A DNA stretch of 64,000 nucleotides from Alteromonas sp. LMIT006. Lineage in GTDB: Bacteria; Pseudomonadota; Gammaproteobacteria; Enterobacterales; Alteromonadaceae. A program made the position numbers and the translations under genes. The stretch covers positions 1,054,001 through 1,118,000 of the forward strand of contig NZ_CP101291.1 of the NCBI RefSeq assembly GCF_024300645.1. Reading direction: 5' to 3'. Shown here piece after piece: positions 48,419-56,075 of the stretch (position 1 is its first letter; the number at the start of each line of letters is the position of its first letter). Under the pieces are notes generated by a model that was given only the letters and a program-made list of their open reading frames with translations, was not told the origin of the DNA and made no database searches.

Positions 48419-51067
48419 ATGAAAAATTCTAACCATAGGTTTCCTGTTGCACCTTTATCAATTGCTATTTTAGCAGCATTATCTTTTACGCCGGCAGTAC
48501 ATGCTCAGGAAAGCGAAGATGAAGTCATTGAAGAGGTTGTTGCGACGGGTACACGCTTAAAAGGAACGGCAACAGCGGTTCTTGAAGAGCGTAAAAACCA
48601 AGCATTCGTTGCAGATATCTTAGGTGCTGAGCAAATCTCACGTACCGGTGATAGCGATGCAGCATCAGCTTTACGCCGTGTGACAGGCCTTACGCTTGTC
48701 GATGGTAAATTTATTTATGTTCGTGGTTTAGGTGAGCGTTATTCATCAACGCTTCTAAACGGCGCAAATGTGCCAAGCCCGGATCCAACTCGTAACGTTA
48801 TTCCACTGGATTTGTTCCCATCAGATATTATTGAAAGTCTCTCGGTACAAAAATCTTATTCACCGTCGATGCCTGCATCGTTTGGTGGTGGTAACGTGGA
48901 TATTCGTTTAAAGTCTATCCCTTCAGACTTTATTTTTAATGTGTCAGCGTCTTTGGGGACGAATTCAGAAAACAGTGGCGATGCCATTGGTTATAACGGC
49001 GGTGACCGCGACTGGTTTGGCGAAGATGACGGTTCGCGTGCAGCGCCTGCTGTGATTGTTGAACGCTGGACAAATAAGAACTTTTTAGATGGTCTTGAAC
49101 AAGAAACGGCTCTATCGTATTTCTCGCTAATGAAGCGCGATTACGATCCTGTTTTTGAGTCAGTTGGTCCTGATTTTGGTTTGAGCCTTTCTTTAGGCAA
49201 TAACTACGACATCAATAATGATTGGCGTTGGGGTTATTTGCTGACGTCAAGCTATGACCGTGGTACTAATGTCTCGGAAGAATACGAGCTTGAACAAGCT
49301 AACCGTGTAGGTGATATAACTGAAATTGTTCGTTTTTTCGATGAAGTTTTAGTCACGGAGAAGACGGTAAAATGGTCAACTATGTTCAACCTAGGTCTCG
49401 ATTATAACCGCAATCATCGCGTGGATTATTCACTCATCGCCCTGAACGATACCTCTGATGAAATCAAAGAGAAGTTTGGTAATACTGAAAACTTCAACTT
49501 AGGTGAAGGGTTGCGCATACGCGATATCGGTGTCGATTACGAAGAACGTCAAATGTTTACCAATCAAATTAAAGGCATGCATACTTTCCCAGAGTATAAC
49601 TTCGCTGGTTTTGATTGGAAATATTCACTCGGTCGTTCGATTCGTAATGCTCCTGGTAGTTTTAAAACCCGTTTCTTGATGGAAGATCTCAATGGTGATG
49701 GCATGTTTGATACCACCAATGAGATTGCTTTGACAAACTCAACGGGTGCGGCGCAGTACGATTTCCAAATCTTACATGACCGGGTTGAGAACTACGGTTA
49801 TAACTTTACTTTGCCCGTCACGACTGAAGATTGGGAAATGGAGTTTAAATTCGGTGCAGACTTCCTAAGCAAAGCGCGTACCGCTGAAAACCGTCGTATT
49901 GCGGTGAGCACACGTGCGTTTACTAACTCGTCTGATCTTGCTGGCGGTGCGTTCGCTGACATCATGAGTAACGATGTGCTTGCAAACGGCGATTTCCGCG
50001 AAGGTACGCCTTTGATCCGTGACTTGACGATCGCAGGTGATGATTATGTTGCTGCACAAAAAGTCGATGCATATTACCTTGAAGGTGATTTTTTCTATCA
50101 AGGCAAGTGGCGCTTTAGCGGCGGCGCTCGCTTTGAAGACTTCCGTCAAGCGGTTGTACCTTTTGATCCTCGTACGAATCAAATTGATTTGGCAGATGAA
50201 GATGATCGCGCCCAATTAGCATTCCAAGAAGATGACTTCTACCCAGCATTTGCCTTGACGTACTTTATGGAATCAGACATGCAGTTACGTGCTTCCATTG
50301 GTCAAACCGTGGTTCGTCCTGATTTGCGTGAAGTATCATCTGCTACGTATATCGACCCATTAACTGAGTTCCCAGTTGCGGGTACTCCAGGTGTACGTAC
50401 TACGTCTATCTTAAACTATGATTTGCGTTGGGAATGGTACCGTGAAGCTGGTAATAACGTCTCTGTTGGTATTTTCTATAAGGATATGGAAGACCCGATT
50501 GAATCAGTACAGTCTCCAGCCCAGGATGGTCCGCCATTGATTCGTATTGCCAACGCTGAAAGCGGTACCTTGTTTGGTGTCGAAATTGAGTTCTTGCAAG
50601 ATTTGATGTTTGTCGGTGACGGTATTTGGGAAAACTTGTTCTTGTCAGGTAACGTGACAATCTCTGATTCAGAAATTGAATTAGATCGTCAAAACATCGT
50701 TGAGCAAACCGGTGTGTCAGCAGCGATTACTAATACAAAACGTCGTTTAACTGGTCATTCTGAGTATGTAGTGAACCTACAGCTTGGTTTTGATTCTGAT
50801 AATGGTGAGCGCAGTGCATCATTAGTGTACAACGTATTTGGTGACCGCATCTTGATCCCAGGCATTGACGGTTTTGATGATAACTTTGAGAAACCGTTCC
50901 ATTCTTTGGATTTGGTCTACAAGTTTTATCCAGATTTTAACACGACATGGACATTCAAGGTGGGTAATATCCTTGGTGAAGAAAAAGAGTTAGAGTTTGA
51001 AGACACACTCTTGCGTCGTGAGAGCAAAGGCACGAGTGTCAGCTTGTCGTTCAAATACGATTTCTAA
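48419..51067 (+). CDS. TonB-dependent outer-membrane receptor, partner of the Pho lipoprotein
   Basis: An 882-residue outer-membrane receptor. A signal peptide ending AVHA is followed by the TonB-box-like EEVVATGTR. The plug contains DSDAASALRRVTGLTLVDGKFIYVRGLGERYSSTLLNGANVPSPDP, a motif set typical of a large marine-gammaproteobacterial receptor group. The barrel ends GTSVSLSFKYDF. The ligand is unknown. It follows the PhoB-controlled lipoprotein gene by 122 bp with no Pho box of its own, so expression probably comes from the 45.4-kb promoter through the intervening hairpin. A clear terminator follows. Confidence 0.9.
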   Translation: MKNSNHRFPVAPLSIAILAALSFTPAVHAQESEDEVIEEVVATGTRLKGTATAVLEERKNQAFVADILGAEQISRTGDSDAASALRRVTGLTLVDGKFIYVRGLGERYSSTLLNGANVPSPDPTRNVIPLDLFPSDIIESLSVQKSYSPSMPASFGGGNVDIRLKSIPSDFIFNVSASLGTNSENSGDAIGYNGGDRDWFGEDDGSRAAPAVIVERWTNKNFLDGLEQETALSYFSLMKRDYDPVFESVGPDFGLSLSLGNNYDINNDWRWGYLLTSSYDRGTNVSEEYELEQANRVGDITEIVRFFDEVLVTEKTVKWSTMFNLGLDYNRNHRVDYSLIALNDTSDEIKEKFGNTENFNLGEGLRIRDIGVDYEERQMFTNQIKGMHTFPEYNFAGFDWKYSLGRSIRNAPGSFKTRFLMEDLNGDGMFDTTNEIALTNSTGAAQYDFQILHDRVENYGYNFTLPVTTEDWEMEFKFGADFLSKARTAENRRIAVSTRAFTNSSDLAGGAFADIMSNDVLANGDFREGTPLIRDLTIAGDDYVAAQKVDAYYLEGDFFYQGKWRFSGGARFEDFRQAVVPFDPRTNQIDLADEDDRAQLAFQEDDFYPAFALTYFMESDMQLRASIGQTVVRPDLREVSSATYIDPLTEFPVAGTPGVRTTSILNYDLRWEWYREAGNNVSVGIFYKDMEDPIESVQSPAQDGPPLIRIANAESGTLFGVEIEFLQDLMFVGDGIWENLFLSGNVTISDSEIELDRQNIVEQTGVSAAITNTKRRLTGHSEYVVNLQLGFDSDNGERSASLVYNVFGDRILIPGIDGFDDNFEKPFHSLDLVYKFYPDFNTTWTFKVGNILGEEKELEFEDTLLRRESKGTSVSLSFKYDF

Positions 51068-51090
51068 TTACACTGTAATCAAATATCAAG

Positions 51091-51123
51091 GCGCTATACA
51101 TTTTTATGTATGGCGCTTTTTTT
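51091..51123 (+). terminator. rho-independent terminator after the Pho receptor
   Basis: GCGCTATACAT (51091-51101) pairs with ATGTATGGCGC (51106-51116), allowing one T-G pair, and is followed by seven Ts. It closes the phosphate-related cluster. Confidence 0.88.
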
Positions 51124-51132
51124 GATGAATGA

Positions 51133-52194
51133 CTAAGGTAATGTGAGCATGGCCATGTTATTGTGATTTAGAGAACCAAGATAGAGGAAGTTGCCGTTGC
51201 GCACTGTCGTTGTGATTTGCGTATAGCCAGAGTCTGCTTGTAAATTGTGAACCACATTCCCTTTTGCATCGACGGCAATCGTCATTGCGTAATTGGATGA
51301 AGGTTTTAAAAATGTCTTGGGCAATCCCCCAATCCACCTTCTCACCATCGGATAGGACGCAAGCTGAGTGATCAAAGGGTCATTTAAGCCAATAACACTG
51401 ATCCACAATAATCCTTCATCGTCCAAAAACAGATTATCTGGCATCCCGGGTAAGTTGATAAAGGTGAGTAGCTCATTACTTGTCAAATCGAGCGCAAGCG
51501 TCCGAGACCGCCCTGTTTCGTTAATATATAAAATCGACTCGTCTGCATTTAAGGCAACGCCATTGGCAAAAAATAGCCGATCCACCAATAACTCCAAAGT
51601 ATTTGTGGTTGCGCGATAGACAAAAATGCGTCCAGTGTGACTCGCTTCGATAAAATCTAGGATGAAATCGTGATAACTGAAGCGTGTTGACGCATCAGAA
51701 AAATATATATCCCCGTTGCTAGCGATGACGAGATGATCAACAAAAAGCAAAGGGATTGCTTGGTACTCATTCGCTAAAACCGTCCATGAATTATCCGGTT
51801 CAAGCCGAATTAACCCTTTATCGGCATCTGCGACAACCAGGCGTTGTTGATTGTCAAAACGCATTCCAAGAGGGCGACCTCCGGTATTAGCGATGAGTTG
51901 TGGTTGACTGGTATCGTAAGGAGGTAGGAGTTTAACGATATCGCCATTGGCTAGCCCTGTCCACAGTGCACCTTGGTCATCAAAAGTGATGTCTTCAGGA
52001 CCTTGACCGCATGGCTGACAAATCAGTTGATAGTTTACTAGCTTGTTATTTGGTGAAAAGTGACCATCTAATGTCACAGCGGTTGATGGCTGCCAAACTT
52101 CTGGGCGAACAGGTGAGAGAGAATAGGGCAGAATGAGCAGCGACATGATGCATCCTAAGACACATCCTGTCACTAGCCAACTGCGATTGCACAT
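51133..52194 (-). CDS. strictosidine synthase-like / SMP-30 family membrane-anchored beta-propeller protein
   Basis: A 353-residue protein with an N-terminal membrane anchor (WLVTGCVLGCIMSLLILPYSL). The propeller has GPEDITFDDQGALWTGLANGDIVKL, RPLGMRFDNQQRLVVADADKGLIRL, DIYFSDASTRFSYHDFILDFIEASHTGRIFVY and FANGVALNADESILYINETGRSR. These resemble the strictosidine synthase-like (APMAP) family, members of which show lactonase or arylesterase activity. The substrate is unknown. It starts 6 bp after the AbgT transporter stop on the same strand, so it is cotranscribed with it. Confidence 0.82.
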   Translation of the reverse strand: MCNRSWLVTGCVLGCIMSLLILPYSLSPVRPEVWQPSTAVTLDGHFSPNNKLVNYQLICQPCGQGPEDITFDDQGALWTGLANGDIVKLLPPYDTSQPQLIANTGGRPLGMRFDNQQRLVVADADKGLIRLEPDNSWTVLANEYQAIPLLFVDHLVIASNGDIYFSDASTRFSYHDFILDFIEASHTGRIFVYRATTNTLELLVDRLFFANGVALNADESILYINETGRSRTLALDLTSNELLTFINLPGMPDNLFLDDEGLLWISVIGLNDPLITQLASYPMVRRWIGGLPKTFLKPSSNYAMTIAVDAKGNVVHNLQADSGYTQITTTVRNGNFLYLGSLNHNNMAMLTLP

Positions 52195-52200
52195 TAGTAT

Positions 52201-53745
52201 CTAAAAGCCCAATGGAATGCCAAAGGCAAAAAAGCCAATGAGCAACGCCGTCCAAAAGACCAAGAACGTGATGGAGTATGGCAACATGGTCACGATCATG
52301 TCACCAAAAGTGAGTTGCGGCTTGTATTTGCGCATAAAGGCCAATACCACTCCTGAGTAGACCATCATGGGAGTAATGATATTGGTTGAGGAATCCGCAA
52401 CACGATAGGCAGCAGCAACCAGGTCTGGTGTCATCTCCGGATTAACTTGATATAACATGGGGACAAAAATTGGCCCTAATAGCATCCATTTTGACGTCAG
52501 TCCCCCAACGAACAAATTAATAATGGCAGTCGTTAAGATAAATCCAATGATCAATAGAATAGGGAACTGTTGTAATCCAAGCGCTTGCAAAAAGCTCGCC
52601 CCCAAATACGTAATATAGGTGCCTAGCCCAGAGTATCCTAATAATCCCAGAAAGTTATAACAGAAAAACGTCAACACCATGATATATCCCATGGTATTGG
52701 ATTGTTTGATCATGGATTGAATGATGTCCATTAAAGACGTGAACGTCTTTGCACCATAACCATACGCTGCACCCGTAATGACGAAGACGAGAGTAATCAT
52801 CAAAATGACGTTATTGGTAAATGGCGTGACAGTGTTACCCGCATCATCAGTAAAACTCGCCAGAGGTCCCATCGCCATAAATACAACGATTGCCAAAGAT
52901 ATGAGTAAGCCCCAGAATGCGAAGGTAAGGCCTCGACTTTCTTCAGGCTTCACGGCGAAGTCTTCTAAATTCATCTCGGCAGGGACTTCGTATTCGTCAT
53001 TGGCATAGCGCGGAACAACGAACTTATTGGTGACCCATGTGCCCAATACGACCAGTAAAAACGTGGATACTAGAATGAAAAAGTAATGCATGGTCGCAGG
53101 GACTAACACCGTCCCTTCTGCAGTGGTAAAGGGCACGCCTTGGCTCTCAGCAAAAATCTTAGCATTCATCCCTATAATGACATCCACTGGCGTTGCAGGG
53201 ATCAAATTGGCACTGAAGCCTGCTGAGACGCCAGCAAACGCGGCCGCCATACCAATGATTGGATGCTTGCCTAATCCGGCAAATAACAAACCCGCAAGCG
53301 GGATCAAAATCAAATAGCCAGCATCGGTCGCAATGGAGGACATAATGCCCAAAAAGACCAAAGAGGGAATGAGGAGTTTTTCAGGGAGTCGGTTACCGAG
53401 TTTTTTGATAAGCGTCGCAAATAAACCTGAGTATTCCGCAACACCAACGCCCAGCATCACAATTAAGATAACCCCTAACACACCTCCACCAAAGGCCAGC
53501 CAGTTCGCTACTAAGGCATTATCAAATAACCAAACGACATGTTCGCTTTCTGCCATATTTTTGATGGTATGAGTAATAGTAGAGCCATCGGCTGATTGGG
53601 TTTCGAAAGTCAAACCGCCAATCAGGGCTGTTAATATAAAAGCGAAAACAAAAAAGTAGATAAAGATGATGATGGGATCCGGGATCTTTTGTCCGGCTTT
53701 TTCGATAAATTGAATGATTTTGGATGGAGAAGTTTGCGTCGTCAT
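52201..53745 (-). CDS. AbgT family transporter
   Basis: A 514-residue inner-membrane transporter with about eleven helices. The start IIQFIEKAGQKIPDPIIIFIYFF and internal GAAYGYGAKTFTSLMDIIQSM and TSKWMLLGPIFVPMLYQVNPEMTPDLVAAAYRVADSSTNIITPMM are diagnostic of the AbgT family. Known members take up p-aminobenzoyl-glutamate or export sulfonamides. No abgA/B peptidase is nearby; instead a strictosidine-synthase-like hydrolase follows in the same operon, so the real substrate may differ from p-aminobenzoyl-glutamate. Confidence 0.94.
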   Translation of the reverse strand: MTTQTSPSKIIQFIEKAGQKIPDPIIIFIYFFVFAFILTALIGGLTFETQSADGSTITHTIKNMAESEHVVWLFDNALVANWLAFGGGVLGVILIVMLGVGVAEYSGLFATLIKKLGNRLPEKLLIPSLVFLGIMSSIATDAGYLILIPLAGLLFAGLGKHPIIGMAAAFAGVSAGFSANLIPATPVDVIIGMNAKIFAESQGVPFTTAEGTVLVPATMHYFFILVSTFLLVVLGTWVTNKFVVPRYANDEYEVPAEMNLEDFAVKPEESRGLTFAFWGLLISLAIVVFMAMGPLASFTDDAGNTVTPFTNNVILMITLVFVITGAAYGYGAKTFTSLMDIIQSMIKQSNTMGYIMVLTFFCYNFLGLLGYSGLGTYITYLGASFLQALGLQQFPILLIIGFILTTAIINLFVGGLTSKWMLLGPIFVPMLYQVNPEMTPDLVAAAYRVADSSTNIITPMMVYSGVVLAFMRKYKPQLTFGDMIVTMLPYSITFLVFWTALLIGFFAFGIPLGF

Positions 53746-53816
53746 GTTGTTTTTTGTGATGTTTTTTTGTTAACTAAAGCAAAAATGATAGCAAACTGCA
53801 AGTGTTACTGCTGAGA

Positions 53817-54413
53817 TTAAGGTTGCTGAACCTGTATTTGCTGGTTGCGACACCAGTCGATAAAAGCGGATTCGTGCGCACATGGAACGCTAGCGCAAAT
53901 TTGCACACTTTGCGAGTAGACGACCTCTTGAATCAATATATTTAGCTTTTGTGCTTGCTGCCGTAGCCATGGTTCTTGGTGAAACTCGCAAACGATATTA
54001 TATATATGGCGCTCGATAAATGGGGTGGTGTCAGCATGTTCGAGCACCAACTTGGTTGCTTGAGAATAAGCTCTTACCAAACCTCCAGCCCCAAGCTTGA
54101 TACCCCCAAAATACCGACTAATGACGATCATGACATCACCGCATTCAGAGTGAGTTAGCACATTAAGCATGGGTTTTCCTGCGGTACCAGAAGGTTCTCC
54201 ATCGTCATTGTAACCTTGATTATTTGGTTGTTGCGGATTGCCTAATAAATATGCCCAGCAATGATGACGGGCATCGGGATAAGATACTTTCTCTTTGGCT
54301 AATGCATCCATTGCCTCAGCGCGTGAAGCAATGGGGTAGACGGCTGCGTGAAACAGGCTTTTTTTGATTTCATAAGTGTGAAATGCCGGCTCCGTGAGCT
54401 GTTGGTAAGTCAT
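53817..54413 (-). CDS. yigZ: YigZ family (IMPACT domain) protein
   Basis: A 198-residue protein related to eukaryotic IMPACT, a regulator of GCN2. The N-terminal UPF0029 domain has KSLFHAAVYPIASRAEAMDAL, HHCWAYLLG, NDDGEPSGTAGKPML and VMIVISRYFGGIKLGAGGLVRAYSQA, all conserved. A C-terminal RNA-binding-like domain follows. The bacterial function is not settled. In E. coli yigZ follows pepQ; here it lies far away, next to an FKBP gene 9 bp upstream. Confidence 0.94.
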   Translation of the reverse strand: MTYQQLTEPAFHTYEIKKSLFHAAVYPIASRAEAMDALAKEKVSYPDARHHCWAYLLGNPQQPNNQGYNDDGEPSGTAGKPMLNVLTHSECGDVMIVISRYFGGIKLGAGGLVRAYSQATKLVLEHADTTPFIERHIYNIVCEFHQEPWLRQQAQKLNILIQEVVYSQSVQICASVPCAHESAFIDWCRNQQIQVQQP

Positions 54414-54422
54414 TTAAATAGG

Positions 54423-54893
54423 CTACTCAATACCTAATAACTCAACTTCAAAAATCAGGGTTGAACCGGGTTCGATTTTACCGGCTGCATTATTGCCATA
54501 GGCTAGTTCAGGCGGGATGAAAAATCTGAATTTGTCGCCAACCACCATCAGCTGGACACCCTCCGTCCAACCTGGAATAACGCGATGCAATGGAAAGCTA
54601 ATGGGCTGGCCACGCTCTACTGAACTATCAAACACCACGCCATTGATCATGGTACCGTGGTAGTGCACTTTGACCGTATCTGAAGCTGTTGGGTTTTGTG
54701 TGCCGTCTCCTTTGGTTAGAATTTCGTATTGCAAACCTGATGAGGTGGTTTGAATACCATCCTTGCTTTGGTTTTCCTGTAAAAACTGCTGGCCGATAAC
54801 GAGATTTTCGGCAGCGATTTTTTTGCTTTCAGAGCTTTTGTAAAAGACGAATAAAACGACTAGGGCAATAATCCCAATGATGACAAACTTCAT
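54423..54893 (-). CDS. FKBP-type peptidyl-prolyl cis-trans isomerase, membrane-anchored
   Basis: A 156-residue prolyl isomerase. An N-terminal membrane anchor (MKFVIIGIIALVVLFVFY) is followed by a short linker and one FKBP domain (about 55-156). The domain has VKVHYHGTMINGVVFDSSVERGQPISF, VIPGWTEGVQLM, FIPPELAYGN and LIFEVELLGIE, with the usual aromatic pocket residues. It resembles the catalytic half of FkpA or Mip without their long dimerisation helix. It is followed by yigZ after 9 bp, probably as an operon. Confidence 0.92.
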   Translation of the reverse strand: MKFVIIGIIALVVLFVFYKSSESKKIAAENLVIGQQFLQENQSKDGIQTTSSGLQYEILTKGDGTQNPTASDTVKVHYHGTMINGVVFDSSVERGQPISFPLHRVIPGWTEGVQLMVVGDKFRFFIPPELAYGNNAAGKIEPGSTLIFEVELLGIE

Positions 54894-54990
54894 ATAATTC
54901 TCTTGGTTAACTAATAGATTTGAAAATTAATTTATTATAACAGCTTATCTGTACATTTTGAGAAGTTCCGTTACAATACACATCCTCAAC

Positions 54991-55067
54991 GCACCCTTAG
55001 CTCAGCTGGATAGAGCGCGCCCCTCCGGAGGGCGAGGCCGCAGGTTCGACTCCTGCAGGGTGCGCCA
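54991..55067 (+). tRNA. tRNA-Arg (anticodon CCG)
   Basis: A 77-nt cloverleaf. The acceptor stem GCACCCT pairs with AGGGTGC, the D arm is GCTC..GAGC, and the anticodon stem CGCCC/GGGCG encloses loop CTCCGGA, giving anticodon CCG (reads CGG). The T arm is GCAGG-TTCGACT-CCTGC, and the 3' CCA is encoded. A promoter candidate, TGTACA (54950-54955) and TACAAT (54972-54977), spaced 16 bp, precedes it. The gene stands alone between an FKBP and a HAD gene. No integrase gene or repeated 3' end is present nearby. Confidence 0.96.
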
Positions 55068-55077
55068 TAAACAACAA

Positions 55078-55108
55078 AAACCAGCCTTGTGCTGGTTTCA
55101 TTCTTTTT
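55078..55108. terminator. terminator after tRNA-Arg, also facing the HAD gene
   Basis: AAACCAGC (55078-55085) pairs with GCTGGTTT (55091-55098), followed by CATTCTTTTTT on plus. On minus the stem continues into TTTTTGTTGTTT, so it can also end the HAD gene transcript. Confidence 0.82.
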
Positions 55109-55939
55109 TCATAGATTAAAGCGCTGCCTAACAAACCGCGCTACACCATCTTCATGATGATGACCTATTACTTTTGTCGACATGGCTTTGATTTCATCAA
55201 TGGCGTTTGCCGGAGCGTAACATTCATCTGCAATCGCAAACATTGATGCGTCATTATCATTGTCCCCAAAACAAATAATATTGGCGTCTTCGTATTTAGC
55301 TTTGACTTGTGCAATAGCACTGCCTTTTGAAGCAAAGCGATGATGAATATCTATCCACCAATGTTCGTCAGACTCATGTGTCGGTCCAGAATACGCGATG
55401 AGTTCCTCTGTGTCATTGATTTGATGATACAACGATTTAACCTTTGTAGATGTGCCGATCATACTGATATTGGTAACGACTACCTGTTCATTAATTTTGT
55501 GCAGAGGTTGCAAGCGAAATTCACACTTTTTTTCACAATATGCTAACCATATTTTCTCAATGGTCGTTTGGGGGACAGTATGAAAGATAAAGTGCTCGGG
55601 GACTTGTTTGCCTTGAATGATACCGCTGACAAATGGGGTTAAATCAGATTGGTTGGCAAGTAACAGGATGGTTTCTACGTCTTGGGAAGTCAGAGTGTGG
55701 CTAAAATCTAGTTGTTCTTTTTGAGGATGCCATAAAGTCACGCCATTGGTGTAAATTTGTGATTGAGTTAATGGATGATTTCCCAACACCTGTGTCGCGG
55801 ATGCTAAAGTGCGCCCCGTGGCAACCGTATAAGCAATCCCATGCGCATCAAGCAACTTAAGCGTATCGCGTGTAAAGTCACTTAACCCAGAGGATTGATT
55901 GAGTAAGGTGCCATCAAGATCAAAAAAGATAAAGTCCAT
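55109..55939 (-). CDS. HAD superfamily Cof-type phosphatase
   Basis: A 276-residue HAD hydrolase of the Cof/YidA type (subfamily IIB). The nucleophile and acid are D7 and D9 in FFDLDGTLL. Motif II is TVATGRT, the mobile cap lies at about 85-190, and motif IV is CFGDNDNDASMFAIAD. Such proteins dephosphorylate sugar phosphates, nucleotides or PLP with broad specificity. No Pho box was seen in front of it. It is an isolated gene between tRNA-Arg and acnB. Confidence 0.9.
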   Translation of the reverse strand: MDFIFFDLDGTLLNQSSGLSDFTRDTLKLLDAHGIAYTVATGRTLASATQVLGNHPLTQSQIYTNGVTLWHPQKEQLDFSHTLTSQDVETILLLANQSDLTPFVSGIIQGKQVPEHFIFHTVPQTTIEKIWLAYCEKKCEFRLQPLHKINEQVVVTNISMIGTSTKVKSLYHQINDTEELIAYSGPTHESDEHWWIDIHHRFASKGSAIAQVKAKYEDANIICFGDNDNDASMFAIADECYAPANAIDEIKAMSTKVIGHHHEDGVARFVRQRFNL

Positions 55940-56021
55940 ATACTATTTTAATTTTTCTTTGGGTAGAAATTAAAAATAACGAATTTGTCGAACTTTGTAT
56001 AGTGTAAGGCTCAAATACGAA

Positions 56022-56054
56022 AAAAGCCAATGAGCACGACACCCATTGGCTTTT
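56022..56054 (-). terminator. rho-independent terminator of acnB
   Basis: On minus AAAAGCCAATG pairs with CATTGGCTTTT (56054-56044 with 56032-56022), followed by further Ts. It lies about 20 bp after the acnB stop. Confidence 0.87.
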
Positions 56055-56075
56055 GATTCTACAAGCGATTAGTGA

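Noticed and set aside
54991-55067. tRNA-Arg as an integration site for a mobile element
   Set aside because: No integrase, no direct repeat of the tRNA 3' end and only housekeeping genes on both sides.
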